From the NCBI RefSeq assembly GCF_945859705.1, contig NC_079136.1:44901989-44965988 (forward strand): a DNA stretch of 64,000 nt, given 5' to 3'. This document shows positions 44,004 through 55,518 of the stretch, piece by piece (position 1 is the stretch's first letter; each line of letters begins with the position of its first letter). The stretch is from Episyrphus balteatus. Taxonomy: Eukaryota; Arthropoda; Insecta; Diptera; Syrphidae. Below the pieces are notes generated by a model, which saw only the letters and a program-made list of their open reading frames with translations, was not told the origin of the DNA and made no database searches. Made by a program: the position numbers and the translations under genes.

Positions 44004-44995
44004 TTTACTTGCGATATATGTAGGTACTATAGGGCAAGTTTAGGATTCGTAAAAAAAATCGAACTCGAGATAACAATTTTACATGACATTACGATGATGG
44101 AGAATGCCAAAAAAGTGGGTCCGGCAATTCTGTCTGTCTGTCTGTCTGTCTGTGTGTCTGTCTCTATCTGGAGCTGCAGCCTAAACGAGTGAAGTGATTT
44201 TCTTCAAACTTGGTAGTTAGCAGTTTTTGATGATTCCCTAGAGGGGAAATTGAAATTTTTTTTTTATGACCAAAACTAACGGTACCTGCCATATAACGGA
44301 AATAGAAAAGGTAATTTTTTTCAAAAACGGCTCTAACGATTTTGATTAAAATTTTTGTGTGTAGTACTACACATAAGGGCCAACTTTTTAAATAAAAAAA
44401 ATATTTTTTGTACCGTTATTAACGGTACCTGTCATAGAACGGTTTTTTTCGTTTCTGAATATCTCGTACAAAATTAACCCGATTTAAATGAAAATTTTTA
44501 TACAAAAGTGTGTAAGTAAAAATAATATTAAAATTTTAGAAAATTTTCAAAAAACGCATTTTTGGTTTTTTAAAAAATATTTCAAATTTTTTTTTTGAAA
44601 AATCAATTTTTTGAAAACGGATCAATGAAAAATTTTGAAATTTAGTTTTTATATGTAAATTAATGATTTCTTCAAAATGGCATACCAACTTGTTTTTTGA
44701 AAAATGTTAAAAAAATTTTATATATAAAAAATTATTTTTTTTAAAAAACGGCTCCTACAATTTTCAACATTTTTTTTCTAAAAATACCTTTTTATACGAG
44801 AAATTAAATGGCATATTTGTTTTTTTTTAAGATATTTTAAAACGGAGTTTTATTAATTATAAAAACAGATTTAATTTTTTTATACTACTTATGAAATTTC
44901 TTTAAAATATCAAATTTTAAATTTCTTGAATAAAAAGCTTTAACATTATAGTTACTTTAAGCATAAGAGCAAGTACGTGCGACCCCAGTCGTGCA
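44004..44995 (+). mobile_element. Full-length mini-me/DINE-like copy
   Basis: The best plus-strand copy: TTTTACTTGCGATATATG, then GATGGAGAATGCCAAAAAAG, a run of about seven GTCT-type units (44130-44162), TACCGTTATTAACGGTACC, and the 3' end AAGAGCAAGTACGTGCGACC. No coding frame. Very similar to the minus-strand copy at 62249-63258, with matching internal blocks. Confidence 0.75.
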
Positions 44996-45032
44996 ATTTA
45001 TTTTTTTTTGAATTGAGTCATTTTTTTTTCGA

Positions 45033-46058
45033 AAGTGGTATAAGTTTACTTTTGGAAAAAAAAATTAGTTAACCCTTTCGGACCCAGCGTTACTCTCATG
45101 TAACATTTTTTTTTTAAATTCGTAAAAAAATATTAAATTAAACAATTTTTTAGGTTTTGATGGATTAATTGAAAGATAATAATGCCTTGTTACTGGATTA
45201 TTACAAAAAGTTAGTTTAATATCATACCTTTAATTTTTTTTCTATAGAAAAAGGGACTGAAATTCACATTTTTTTTTTTAAATATGGTCATAATTTTGAA
45301 AAAAAGATATAAAAAATGTTAATGCAGAAAGTGTTTTGTTTTTTTGCTTAGAAGAAGTAACATACATTATAGTTTCATAAAAAGTTATTTTCTCAGTTCT
45401 CCGACTTTTGTTGGTGGTCATATGCAGGGCATGTTACTTACATTAAACATGAGAATAACACATTAGTTTTGCTATTTATTATTTTGGAAAATAACTTTTT
45501 GCTATTCATATTTCTTAGTTGTGATGTTTTTGACCCGATAATACCGAAAAAACATTTTTTAGTATTGATTTTTATACCTTGGGTCCGAAAGGGTTAATAG
45601 TTAGTTAAGAAAGATAGTCGAACAAACCATGATGTATTACCTACTATTTATTTTTGTTTTAGGTATTAAATAGAAAAAATCAATTCCTAATAAACTTGAT
45701 TATTTGATTATTCATAAAAATAAGTTGTTATTAATTTACTTCTACTTTTAACACTTAAAAAATCCAAATATAGTAAAACAATTTCTATAGAAAATATGGA
45801 CTTAAGTTTTTTTTTTTAATTTTTTTATAATTTTCATTTTTAATGATATTGGTATAAGTCGATTTAGTAGTAAACCTCTACCTTTTTTTAAGAATTTTGA
45901 TAAATTTAATTGCATTTTAAGACTTGACATTTTCATAATTTAAAATGCATCATCACTTGAATTCTGTAACATTTAGCTATATTTTTAAAAACCTACAAAT
46001 GCAAAACCTTAAATATCTCGAAACATGAAAAAATGGACTTATACCACTTTCAAATATA
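45033..46058. mobile_element. AAAGTGGTATAAGT-ended element, split by a piggyBac MITE
   Basis: The left end is CGAAAGTGGTATAAGTTTAC and the inverted right end GACTTATACCACTTTCAAAT (about 46034-46053). The motif is close to AAAGTGGCATAAGTCG at the ends of the element at 59063-59833, suggesting one family. The interior is AT-rich without a transposase. Confidence 0.55.
45073..45593. mobile_element. piggyBac-type MITE, TTAA-flanked
   Basis: CCCTTTCGGACCCA at the left and TGGGTCCGAAAGGG at the right form a perfect 14-bp inverted repeat, with TTAA on both sides (45069-45072 and 45594-45597). TTAA duplications and CCC..GGG ends are the piggyBac signature. 521 bp, no transposase. Inside, a subterminal GTTACTCTCATGTAAC block has a related partner near 45428-45465. 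Confidence 0.88.
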
Positions 46059-46996
46059 ACGGCTCATTATTATTATTTTTTTTTTTTTTAATTCAAATTT
46101 TCGACTACTTTTATATTGATTAATGACAGTAACAAAAATTTTTCAGAAACTCTATAAATCATTCCCGACTAAATGAAGGTTGTCCATTCCGAATACAAAT
46201 TTTCATATTATCTCTTTACCTAATTTTTAAATTTTATTCATATGTAGGTACATCCAAATTCACACAAATTCATAAAATTTTTTTTAATAAACATTTTTTT
46301 TTTGTTTGTAGTTTTTATACAAAGTTTTTTTAATACTTTTTGAATTTGAATATTTTTTTTTATAGGAGAATCTTAATAATACAAATAACATTGCATACTT
46401 TTTGGAGTTAAAAAGTTGTTTTTTTTTTTTGCTTCTGGAAAATGAATTTTATGTTTTTATAAAAAGTTAAAGTAACTTGAACTTTAAAGACAAGTTTGTG
46501 TTACCAAGATCATGGCGGATAAGATGCAGCTACCCTAGCGAATTGTTTTTCATAAAATTTTGGCGTGAAGCTATATTATAAATTTTCGTAATAAGGTAAG
46601 ATCGTATGCTACAGCAACTAGTAATGTGCTTGTCGAAAAGTGTAGTTACAAAAAAAAAATTCGCGGAGTTCTAGTTAAATTGTAAAGGTATATTCAACTA
46701 AAGCTTTTGAATAGCAAGCTTAGGGTAGCAACATTAAGAATTTCCTTCACCCCAAAAATATGCATTTTTTTCTTCAAAATATGTAATAATTCAAAACATA
46801 GCCAATATCAACAAATCTGCAATACCAACTTCTATCGAAATTTTTATGTTTCCAAAATGATTCGTAATTTTTTTTTTTTGTCAAAATTACATATAAACTA
46901 AATTTTCAAAAATGGCACATTTTTCCAAAATTTTTGGTTTGAAGTTAAAAAAAACATATACCTAAATAAAATTTCAATTTTTTTAATATTTTCCAG
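46059..46996 (+). other. End of intron D-E
   Basis: AT-rich. Closes with a weak polypyrimidine tract and TTTTCCAG at 46996. No element with clear ends. Confidence 0.6.
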
Positions 46997-47074
46997 GCGG
47001 CCAATGAACGACTGAGACACTTCCAGACAATGAACGGAGGACCCCATCAAAGTTTCGAAGAGACAATCCATAGG
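46997..47074 (+). CDS. Exon E, start of the charged helical region
   Basis: The acceptor is TATTTTCCAG and the donor AGG/GTGAGT; 78 nt, 26 codons, phase 0 both sides. The peptide AANERLRHFQTMNGGPHQSF continues EETIHR. It joins the basic exon D to the coiled-coil exon F. The short Asn-Gly-Gly-Pro break separates two helical stretches. High G+C against surrounding intron and exact phase make it a secure exon. Confidence 0.92.
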
Positions 47075-49561
47075 GTGAGTTTAAAATGCTTTCATTTTGT
47101 TTTCCTTTTAATTTTGTTCTTCTTTTTTGTTTTTAATTGCTTGTACTATACGAGTATTATGATGCGACTTCCCTTCCGATTTTCTCATCTTTCCTGTTTT
47201 TCTTTTTTGTCACATTTTCTGTTTTTTTTTTTTAAATGTTCATCGTCCTCCCACAATTTGTTTCTTTATTTTTTGTTTTTATATTGAAACATCCTTTTCT
47301 ATATGCAGTCACCTGATCGTTTTAATGTTGTCCTCCTTGTTTGACATTTTGTGTATATCCTGTATGAGAAAGTGTTGAAACCTGGTAAATATTTGATGTT
47401 GTTAAAGTGTAAGGATACAAAGTATAGATAGGTATATAAAATTCTACTCAACCAAAGGACTCTCTGTATGCAGCAAGTATAACGACTCTCTGTCTATATA
47501 GAGTATATGACTGACACTGTGAAGAAGGACAACGACAACGTCTTCAATTTCAAGAGCAAGGGCGGTGAATTCATTTAAAATCACCTGCGCCTACATCACA
47601 CAATAAGGATGTGCAGTCTGGCATGCAAGAGGATGTTTACTCCTTCGTTGGCAGTGTTTACACAATTTAAACGAAAATAAGTACTGGTTCCTTGGTTGAG
47701 TTTTTATACTTTTTTTTTTTCCTACTATATTGAGCGAAGGTACGAAAAGCATATAAAATCATTACAGCCGCCCGCCTAAGGCGGTGATGGGTGCATCACC
47801 ACCATCAGGCAGGTAGGTGGTATATGTATATGGACACGAATTTTGAAACAAAAGCGGCAATGAACTTTTAAACGTTTAGTTTCCGTCTGAAAGGACTCTA
47901 TGCCATATATTATGCTTCAACACGATGTGCAACACCATTCCACACAATATCATCATCATCTGTACTTTTGAATACCTTTAGCAAGGATGTGTACCTACTT
48001 GCAGATCGATTGTGTTGAAAGTTGAGAGTTTTTGAGAAGTTTGCATACATTTCAACAAATTTTCAAGTTGCGTTCAATGATGGTATTGGGAATAGGAAGA
48101 TCTACAAAATACTTTTATATGTATGTCTCGTCGTCGTCGGTCCTTGAACGACAAGGATAATTCAATTCAAATAGTATGTGAACACTTCACATTCACATGT
48201 TGTATGGATCCTTTGTAGTTGCAAACATGGTTGCCATCTAAATTCGAAAGAAATAATTTTTTCGTATTTAAATTGCACACAAAATTAAGTCGAAAACGGA
48301 ACTGAAAGTAGCCATTTTCCAATTTTTTTTTTGCACTTAACATCAACGTTAACAAAATTTTATCCAAGTTTTGTCAGATATTAAAGATCCCCACTCAAAG
48401 GGTAACCATGTTCAATGGATTTCAACAAAATTTTGCAATGGTATTAATATGCACTTCAAAATTAAACCACATACACACACCCTATTGATTTATTTCCATG
48501 ATTTTTAAATTAATTTTCATTAATTTCAACAATGTGGTTCCGCTATCACCTGAATTGTGAATGTGATTGACATTAGTCTACTCTTATTTTTTTTGGCTTT
48601 AATGGAATTTCAATTTAGGAATATTGTGTCTGTCAGTCATTACACATTTTTAAAATGGAATGTTAATGGCAGCATGATGAACACTTCATCAAATTTGAAA
48701 AAGCAAAAAAATAAAAAAAAAAAATCAATTCAAATGATGATTTCCCAATTATTGGAATTTAATATCAAGATGTAAATGTGAGTACTTATTCGTTAAGTAT
48801 TTATTGATATAGATGAAGTATCTAATGGATTAATTTATGAAGAATTTTGGAGGAAGTGAAGTCAATTTGCTGACTGATTTGAATATGCTGTTAATGGAAT
48901 AGTGTGAGTTTATTTGATTCTATAGTATATTTCAATTCCAAAGCATTTGATTGCTTAGAAAGTAATTTGCAAATGACAAAATCATTTGACTGAAAATAAT
49001 AATTTCTGATATTTCGAAGAAATATAAATGTCACTATGTCAGCAGTATAAACATTTTCAAAATAAAAGGGATAAAACATAATCCAGTTACTAGTTTTGGA
49101 ATACGGATAATGTCTGTTTGTTTTTTTACGTAACTGAAATGCAAGTTATAAGAAATAAATTTTTAAATGTATTATTTAGTACCTATAGGTAGTCAAATTA
49201 AGTTTTGACAGCAAAAAAAAAACAAAAAATTAAAAGGACTTTCTGTGCATTTTATTGTTCTTTGAAGTTTCTTGAAGGTATAAGATAACACATATTCTTA
49301 ATCCAATATTCAAGCTTCTCCCCTTTCCCCTTCAGTTTTTAACTCTTCCTATAGATCATAGAGAAAAAGTTTCAGAATAAAAAATATTTACCTTAACATT
49401 TCCTATCATAGGTTTGATGCTCTGTAATTACTTATTTAGCAAATAGAAGGCGTCAAATTTTCTGAAATTCGATTAACTTAAGTGTCAATACTAAATATTT
49501 ACCCTTTTTTACTCTTTTTGAAATACATAATTCCAATTTATGTTTGTTGCAGATTAAAGGT
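47075..49561 (+). other. Intron E-F, first part
   Basis: GTGAGT start. The stretch at about 47300-48200 is less repetitive than most of the window and may contain conserved intronic sequence. No exon in phase recognised. Confidence 0.5.
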
Positions 49562-49787
49562 CTAGGGAAATAATTTTGTTTTTTTAGGACTAAAAATAAC
49601 GGAAGGTACCTACCAAAACAAAGAAAAAATAATTTTTCTTCAAAACGACTGGAATGATTTCAATTATAAAAAATTAGTGTATTTTGGTATATAGGACCTG
49701 CTTTCAATATGAAAGTTACATTTTTTGAACCGTTATTAATGTTACCTGCCACTGATTTTTTTATTTTTAAATTTTTTCAAAAACGAC
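49562..49787 (+). repeat. Partial mini-me/DINE-like fragment
   Basis: Contains AAAATAACGGAAGGTACC, TTCAAAACGACTGGAATG and CCGTTATTAATGTTACCTGC, diverged forms of the family's internal blocks. It is interrupted at its right by the TTAA-flanked foldback. Confidence 0.5.
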
Positions 49788-49791
49788 TTAA

Positions 49792-50507
49792 GGGGTTATA
49801 TCTAGTTGTAAGTGCAAAAAAACCTTCTTTTTTGTGGATTTTTTGTGAAGAGGCATTTAATTATATAAACATAAAGAATACATATCCATATAGCAAATTT
49901 AATGTATTAAAAGAATTCGCTGTGTATTTAAAAAAATATTGGGTTCCGTTATTTTTGTAGTAGATCTCCTAGGGGACCTCCAAAAAAAAGGTGTCTGGCG
50001 GTGAGCAAGATATCTCTGAAAATCACTTAAAATTTAAAAAACCAAAAGATTCATTTTCAGGATAGACGAATGCAGGTAATGAACGAAGGAATATGCAAAA
50101 TTTTGATTTTTGAAAATGGCGGCTTTCCAAAGAAAAAAATCATTGTTTTCCACGAAAATTTACACTTTAAAGTGGCTTAAAAAATCGAATTATTGCCAAA
50201 AACCTTTTTCCTTCGGTCATTACCTGACAAAAGTATCTAAAAAAATTGTGTTAAAATTTCAAGCCGATTACTCCAGCCGTTTCGGAGAAATTTTGCTCAC
50301 TGCCAGACACCTTTTTTTGGAGGTCCCCTAGGAGATCTACTACAAAAATAACGGAACCCAATATTTTTTTAAATACACAGCGAATTCTTTTAATACATTA
50401 AATTTGCTATATGGATATGTATTCTTTATGTTTATATAATTAAATGCCTCTTCACAAAAAATCCACAAAGGAAGGTTTTTTTTGCACTTACAACTAGATA
50501 TAACCCC
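49792..50507. mobile_element. TTAA-flanked foldback with GGGGTTATATCTAG ends
   Basis: GGGGTTATATCTAGTTGTAAG at the left is mirrored by ACTTACAACTAGATATAACC at the right, with TTAA at 49788-49791 and 50508-50511. The arms are nearly identical for about 210 nt (including GTAGTAGATCTCCTAGGGG) and then diverge. 716 bp. TTAA could be a piggyBac-type 4-bp duplication or a TTA/TAA Harbinger-type 3-bp one; the GGGG start favours the latter slightly. Confidence 0.85.
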
Positions 50508-50676
50508 TTAACTGGTTTCAAAAAATGTTTTTTTTTTTTTATAGAATATTTAAGTATAGTCTTGATGTAGGGAATAGGAACTTTTCAATTTTTTTGTCTT
50601 AAAATTTTTCGTCATTTAATAAATTAAATTGCATATATCTGGTAGATATGGAGGTTAAAACCATTTGAAATAAAAT

Positions 50677-51402
50677 GCACGACTGGGGTCGCAGGTACTT
50701 GCTCTTATGCTTAAAGTTACTCTAATGTTAAAGCTTTTTATTCAAGAAAATTAAGAAAATTTAAAATTTGATATTTTCTAGAAATTAAAAAAAATAAAAT
50801 CTGTTTTTATACTTAATTAAATACCGTTTAAGATGATCTTTCACAAAAAACGAAGTATGCCAGTTTACTTCTTGTATAAAAAGGAATTTTTAGAAAAAAA
50901 ATTCGAAAATCGTTAGAGCCGTTTAAAAAAAAAATTTGTATTTATAAAAATTTTCTATCATTTTTCAAAAAAAATTTTGGTATGTCATTTTGAATAAATA
51001 ATTTAGTTACGCATAAAAACGAAATTTCAAAATTTTTCATAAACCCGTTTTCAAAAAATTGATTTAAAAAAAAAATTTTTTGAAATATTTTTTAAAAATC
51101 CAAAAATGAGTTGTTTGAAAATTTTCTAAAATGTAAATATTACCTTTACGCTTTTGTATAAAAATTTTTGTTGAAATCGGGGTGTTCTTGAACGAGATAT
51201 TCATAAATTTAAAAAACCGTTTTATGACAGGTACCGTTAATAACGGTAAAAAAAATAATTTTTATATTTCAAAAGTTGGCTCTTATGTGCAATACTTTAT
51301 TCAAAAATTTCAATCAAAATCGTTAGAGCCGTTTTTGAAAAAAAATAACTCTTCTATTTCCGTTATTTTGGTCCTAAAAAAAATTTCAATCTTTAGGGCC
51401 AT
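50677..51402 (-). mobile_element. Mini-me/DINE-like copy, minus strand, 5'-truncated
   Basis: Begins with the complement of the family's 3' end (GCACGACTGGGGTCGCAGG, TACTTGCTCTTATGC) and runs through TGACAGGTACCGTTAATAAC. It stops before the GTCT tract. A further small fragment of the same 3' end lies at about 51455-51525 (TTCATAAAAGCAAGGACG, then the inverted TGTACTTGCTCTTTTGG). Confidence 0.65.
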
Positions 51403-51529
51403 TTGCTGAATCGAAACTTAAATTATTTAAAAACGGGTCTAAATATTGTAAGCAATTATTTCATAAAAGCAAGGACGTTCGGCTTAGTCATAAATTGCAT
51501 GTACTTGCTCTTTTGGCAAAAGTTCTTTT

Positions 51530-52251
51530 CTTTGAAATGTTAAAGGGCTCTCAGAATTTTGTAACTAGCTCGTCTCATTTTTGAAAAAAAAAAAAAAAAT
51601 CGGAGGCGAGTTATTTTAATTTAAAATTCTTTATTTAAACCCCAATGTTTTATTGAATAATTGTATTTTTCGACACCAAAATTAATTCAATCATTCGTTT
51701 TGAAAAGATGGTTTTTTTTTTGTAAAATTTAAATAAAATTTTTTCAGAAAAAAATCTTTTTCACATGGGTCATGAACCTTCATAGATTTTTGAGATAAAA
51801 TTATTTTACACTAGACGATTTAGCAAAATTACAAACAATTTGGCGATTTTGCACGAAATTAATTATACTAATGTAGGTTCTACCAACATCCTCAGTCCAG
51901 TAACAACATTTTGTTACGTAGAACCAATTTTTCGTCTTGTAGGTGATTATTTCACTAAGTACACATATTTATTTTTTTTTTGTTGTTTGTTGTTGTTTTT
52001 AGTTGTTTAATGTTACTCCATTTAAATAACGTTTCGTCAATTAATTTGATTCAGTGCAGAGAGTATTTTGTCCAAACTAGTTTTTCAAACTCTAACAAAA
52101 ACGCTTAGTTTTTTTACATTATGCATTTTGATTTAACGATTTTTTTTTTTTTCGGATTTATTTGATCACTAGTAAAACTAGTGTTGATTTAGAAAAATCA
52201 AAGAAAATTAGCTTGATAATTAAAAATCGTTTTTTTCTTTTATAATTTCAG
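51530..52251 (+). other. Intron E-F, last part
   Basis: AT-rich. GGGCTCTCAGAATTTTGTAAC near 51545 resembles a piece of the palindromic MITE arm at 11911, a possible old fragment. Ends TTATAATTTCAG. Confidence 0.5.
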
Positions 52252-52308
52252 TTAAAAGTACAAGAAGCCATGCGAAAAAAGGAAAAATTTCAAAGAGAGC
52301 ACGAAGAG
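52252..52308 (+). CDS. Exon F, coiled-coil segment (19 codons)
   Basis: The acceptor is TATAATTTCAG and the donor GAG/GTAAGT; 57 nt, phase 0. The peptide LKVQEAMRKKEKFQREHEE is a dense alternation of acidic and basic residues with hydrophobics at heptad-like spacing, continuous with exons E and G as one long helix. Very short but secure from phase and character. Confidence 0.92.
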
Positions 52309-53348
52309 GTAAGTCAAGTTTTTAATAAGAGCAAAAAATAAAGCTCATCACACTCATCACACTTCTAAATACAAAAAAAAAAACTATCAAAGAACTCATA
52401 AGAGGGTAAAGCAGCTCTCTTATGAATCCTATCACCTGAAAAAGCATAACTAAAACGAGATACAAAAAATAATTAAACAAAAAAAAAAAAAATAACTCCC
52501 GTCACTAAGTTCTATTTGTTCTGCCTAAATTCCCCAAAGAAGAAAATAAAAAAAAAAAAAAACACATTATCATCGTCATCTAACTTCCTTATTGCATTCT
52601 ACATCTACTACAAAAACTATGTGGGTACATCCAGAAAATAAGAGTGTTCCCCAAAAGACTCTTTGTGAATGCAAATGCAAAAAACAGAGACACACTCCAC
52701 GAAATGACAAGGCAGAGCCAGAGAGACTCCTAAAACCCTAGATAAAGTCTAACAAACCTAGAAGTTGTTGTTAAACCAACTGAAATTTTTCGTCCTAAAT
52801 TCCGCTGTTTTTTTTTTTTTTTTGTTCCTCTTATAGAAAAAAACGTCCCGTCCCATAAAAATTTAAGTTTTTTTTTTGTCGTATGAATAACGTTTTTAGT
52901 TGTTTTTTTTGTTTTTGCACTCTGCCTCTCAATGGGTAATGGTGAGTTCTTTTATTTAATTGTTTGGTTGCACCATCATGACAACGTTGAAATCTCGTTG
53001 GAATCTTTAAGTATATGACAGCGGCGGGTGAATGTCCGACAAAGTTGAGTCAAAAGTAAAATAAAAAAAAAAAATATGAGCATGACAAATCTTCATAGAA
53101 GAATGCATAATGAGAAGGAGTTTTAATTTTTGTGGGTTCTTTATAGAATCTTGAAGAGATACTTTGATGAAACCATGAAAGACTTTCACGAATTTTTTTT
53201 TTTTTGGTTGGAAAAAATTTAAAGGTTTTTTTTTAGCTACATTTTTTATTCCAAGTTCCATCTTAGGAAAAAGAAGTTGAAATCAAGAATTGAGGGCCAT
53301 ATCCGCTTAAAATAAGGTGATTCCACTTAAACTCAGTTAAATTTAATG
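52309..53348 (+). other. Intron F-G, first part
   Basis: GTAAGT start, AT-rich with poly-A and poly-T tracts. No element or exon recognised. Confidence 0.55.
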
Positions 53349-53445
53349 CACGGAGAAAACAGAATTAAGCGGATCGCACCTTAATTTAAGCGGATTTCTG
53401 CATGGTTTTTTGCTTAGATGACTTAGGTGACACTTTTTCTCCGTG
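53349..53445. mobile_element. 97-bp MITE with CACGGAGAAAA ends
   Basis: CACGGAGAAAAC at the left and TTTTTCTCCGTG at the right. The inside repeats AAGCGGAT twice. The ends match those of the 432-bp element at 26202 (CACAGAGAAAAA), so this is probably a very short member of the same group. Just upstream, AAGCGGAT-like sequence also occurs inverted (TATCCGCTT, 53300-53308). Confidence 0.6.
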
Positions 53446-53641
53446 TTGTATTCAGAAATTGCACATTTCCTAATGTCATAAAAGTTTATAACAAAGTCGC
53501 GTTTTTGGAACTTGACTAGTTGAAATTTGAAAAATATTTGGAGATGTGACTTTTTCGAAATTATTACGTGTTCAATTTAAACAAAAATTTGGTTACATCT
53601 GTAAATTATATCAATATCGTTTAAGCTCAAATGAGGACCTA

Positions 53642-54082
53642 GCATTAAAAGGGATGCAGCTCAATTTTGTACCGACTTCAAAAAAGCAGGAGGTATTCAA
53701 TTCGAATTTTTTTTTATGTTTGTAACTTTCTTACTTTGGACTGAGTGAACTAATTTTGATAGTTATTTTTGTATTGGAAAGCTGGTGCCTGCGATGTGGT
53801 TCTATTTCAATTTCGTTAAGAGATAAAAATCATAAAACACAGTTTTGACCCATGGAAGTTTTTTTTTTTTTTTTTTTTTTTTATAAAAATGATTATTATT
53901 TTAATTAAGATAGGTAGATACAAACTTTTATAATTTGTAATTATTACTAATAATTCTTATCTTACTAAAACTTAATTTAAAAAAATGCATATTTTTACAT
54001 TTTTTTTAAGCAAGTTTTAGTAAGAAATAAAATATTAGTAATGTTTGCGACTTTTGGTTTAGATCTGCATCCCTTTTGATGC
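53642..54082. mobile_element. 441-bp element with GCATTAAAAGGGATGCAG ends
   Basis: The left end GCATTAAAAGGGATGCAGCTC matches the complement of the right end, GATCTGCATCCCTTTTGATGC. The interior holds CCGACTTCAAAAAAGCAGG and the repeat shared with 3560-3655, then a long poly-T tract near 53859-53882. No coding capacity. Confidence 0.6.
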
Positions 54083-54814
54083 AATTTTCTCAATTGCTTT
54101 ACGAATAATAATCTTCCCTTGTTGAAGATTTACGGAGGTAACCAAAATTTTTGAAGTGAAGTTAAAATTTACGTTAACATGGTCTTTTTTCGCTGACGTT
54201 GAACTTTCATTTGCATTTTCTCTACAAAACCCAGTCTAGTGGCAATAACTCTTGGGGAATTAGTTCACCAATTTTAGGACAAGAACTATAATTTTATTAT
54301 GAAATTGAGTAGGTATATATATCTACCTATATCTCAGACCGACAATTTTTTGGACGTTTTTAAGGTTGAAGACGAAACAAGAAGTTGTTTACTTTCTAGT
54401 TTACCTACCCTGATAAAAAAAAAAAACTTTAGACCGAAAAACACTTATTCTTAATTTTTGCAAAAATAGTTAATCAAAATTAAAGGAGTTTATAATTATT
54501 ATTAAACACTGCCAGAGCTGTTTTTTTTCTGAAAACCTTAGAGAAAAACAAAAAACAATTATCCTATACCCATCCATTTAAATAGTTCCTTTACAGGACC
54601 GAATATATTAGCCAAAGAATTTTTTTTTACAAAATATTCTCGTGTTCGTTTTTTTTTTCTGCTTATCGTCCAAGACTTGGCACAATTAAGCGGGACCGAT
54701 AGTATTAGTTTTTTTTTTAAGCAAGCAATAAATTTTTGAGTAAAAATAATTTTCTAATCGATTTGAAAAAAAATTTTAACGCGTCTTTTAATTTTTTACA
54801 TCAAACAAAAAAAT
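54083..54814 (+). other. Intron F-G, middle part
   Basis: AT-rich, nothing recognised. Confidence 0.5.
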
Positions 54815-54957
54815 ATTACACATACGCCACAGTGACCAACTGTCGGTTATATTTTCTTTTATTTGATACCTTATTTCTTACAATATAAACAACAAAAAAT
54901 ACATAGCCTATTAAAAAAAAACAATCTCCTCGTGGTTCACTGTGGTGTATGTGTAAT
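54815..54957. mobile_element. 143-bp foldback MITE
   Basis: ATTACACATACGCCACAGTGA at the left and TCACTGTGGTGTATGTGTAAT at the right form a near-perfect 21-bp inverted repeat. No target duplication was identified with certainty. Confidence 0.7.
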
Positions 54958-55463
54958 TTGTTTGTTATAAATAAATGGATAAAAGTAAGTCTTAAATTTT
55001 TAATTTTGCCGCAGATGTAGAAAGTAAATTTCGTATAGATGAAAATTCCAGTTACTAACATTATCTTCTTTCGGTGATGAATTTTATATTTCTTGAAAAA
55101 AAAAAAAAACACTTTATTCCCCCATGTTTCCTTTATGTATTTTTATATAATTTACATTTAAATACAGAATTTCTCTCACCATCTCAAAAATCTCAAAATT
55201 ACTTCAGTACAATTCTACTTACATTATTCCCTTTCTCCAAAAAAAAAGGAACAACTCCATGCAAAGTTATAATAAAAATTTTTAAACAATTATCCTTAAA
55301 TAAACGTCACTTCTCTTCCTTTTCAAGCTTATTATAAAATTTTCATAATAATTTCCCTTTAACAAAAAAAAAAAAAAAAAAACACTGTTAATGTATGTTT
55401 TTAAAGAAAAGAATTACACAACTTATAAGTTTCTTCTTGTTATTTTTTTTTTTTTTGTTACAG
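54958..55463 (+). other. Intron F-G, last part
   Basis: AT-rich, ends with a long T tract and GTTACAG, a strong 3' splice site. Confidence 0.65.
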
Positions 55464-55518
55464 ATTCTCCGAGACATACGGCAAGGACTATTGCAAATGA
55501 GTCGAGAGGGTAGAATAG
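55464..55518 (+). CDS. Exon G (55 nt), end of the coiled coil
   Basis: The acceptor is a T-rich tract then GTTACAG and the donor ATAG/GTAAGT; 18 codons plus one base. The peptide ILRDIRQGLLQMSREGRI completes the charged helix begun in exons E and F. The leftover G joins AT of the next exon to form an Asp codon. Confidence 0.92.
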
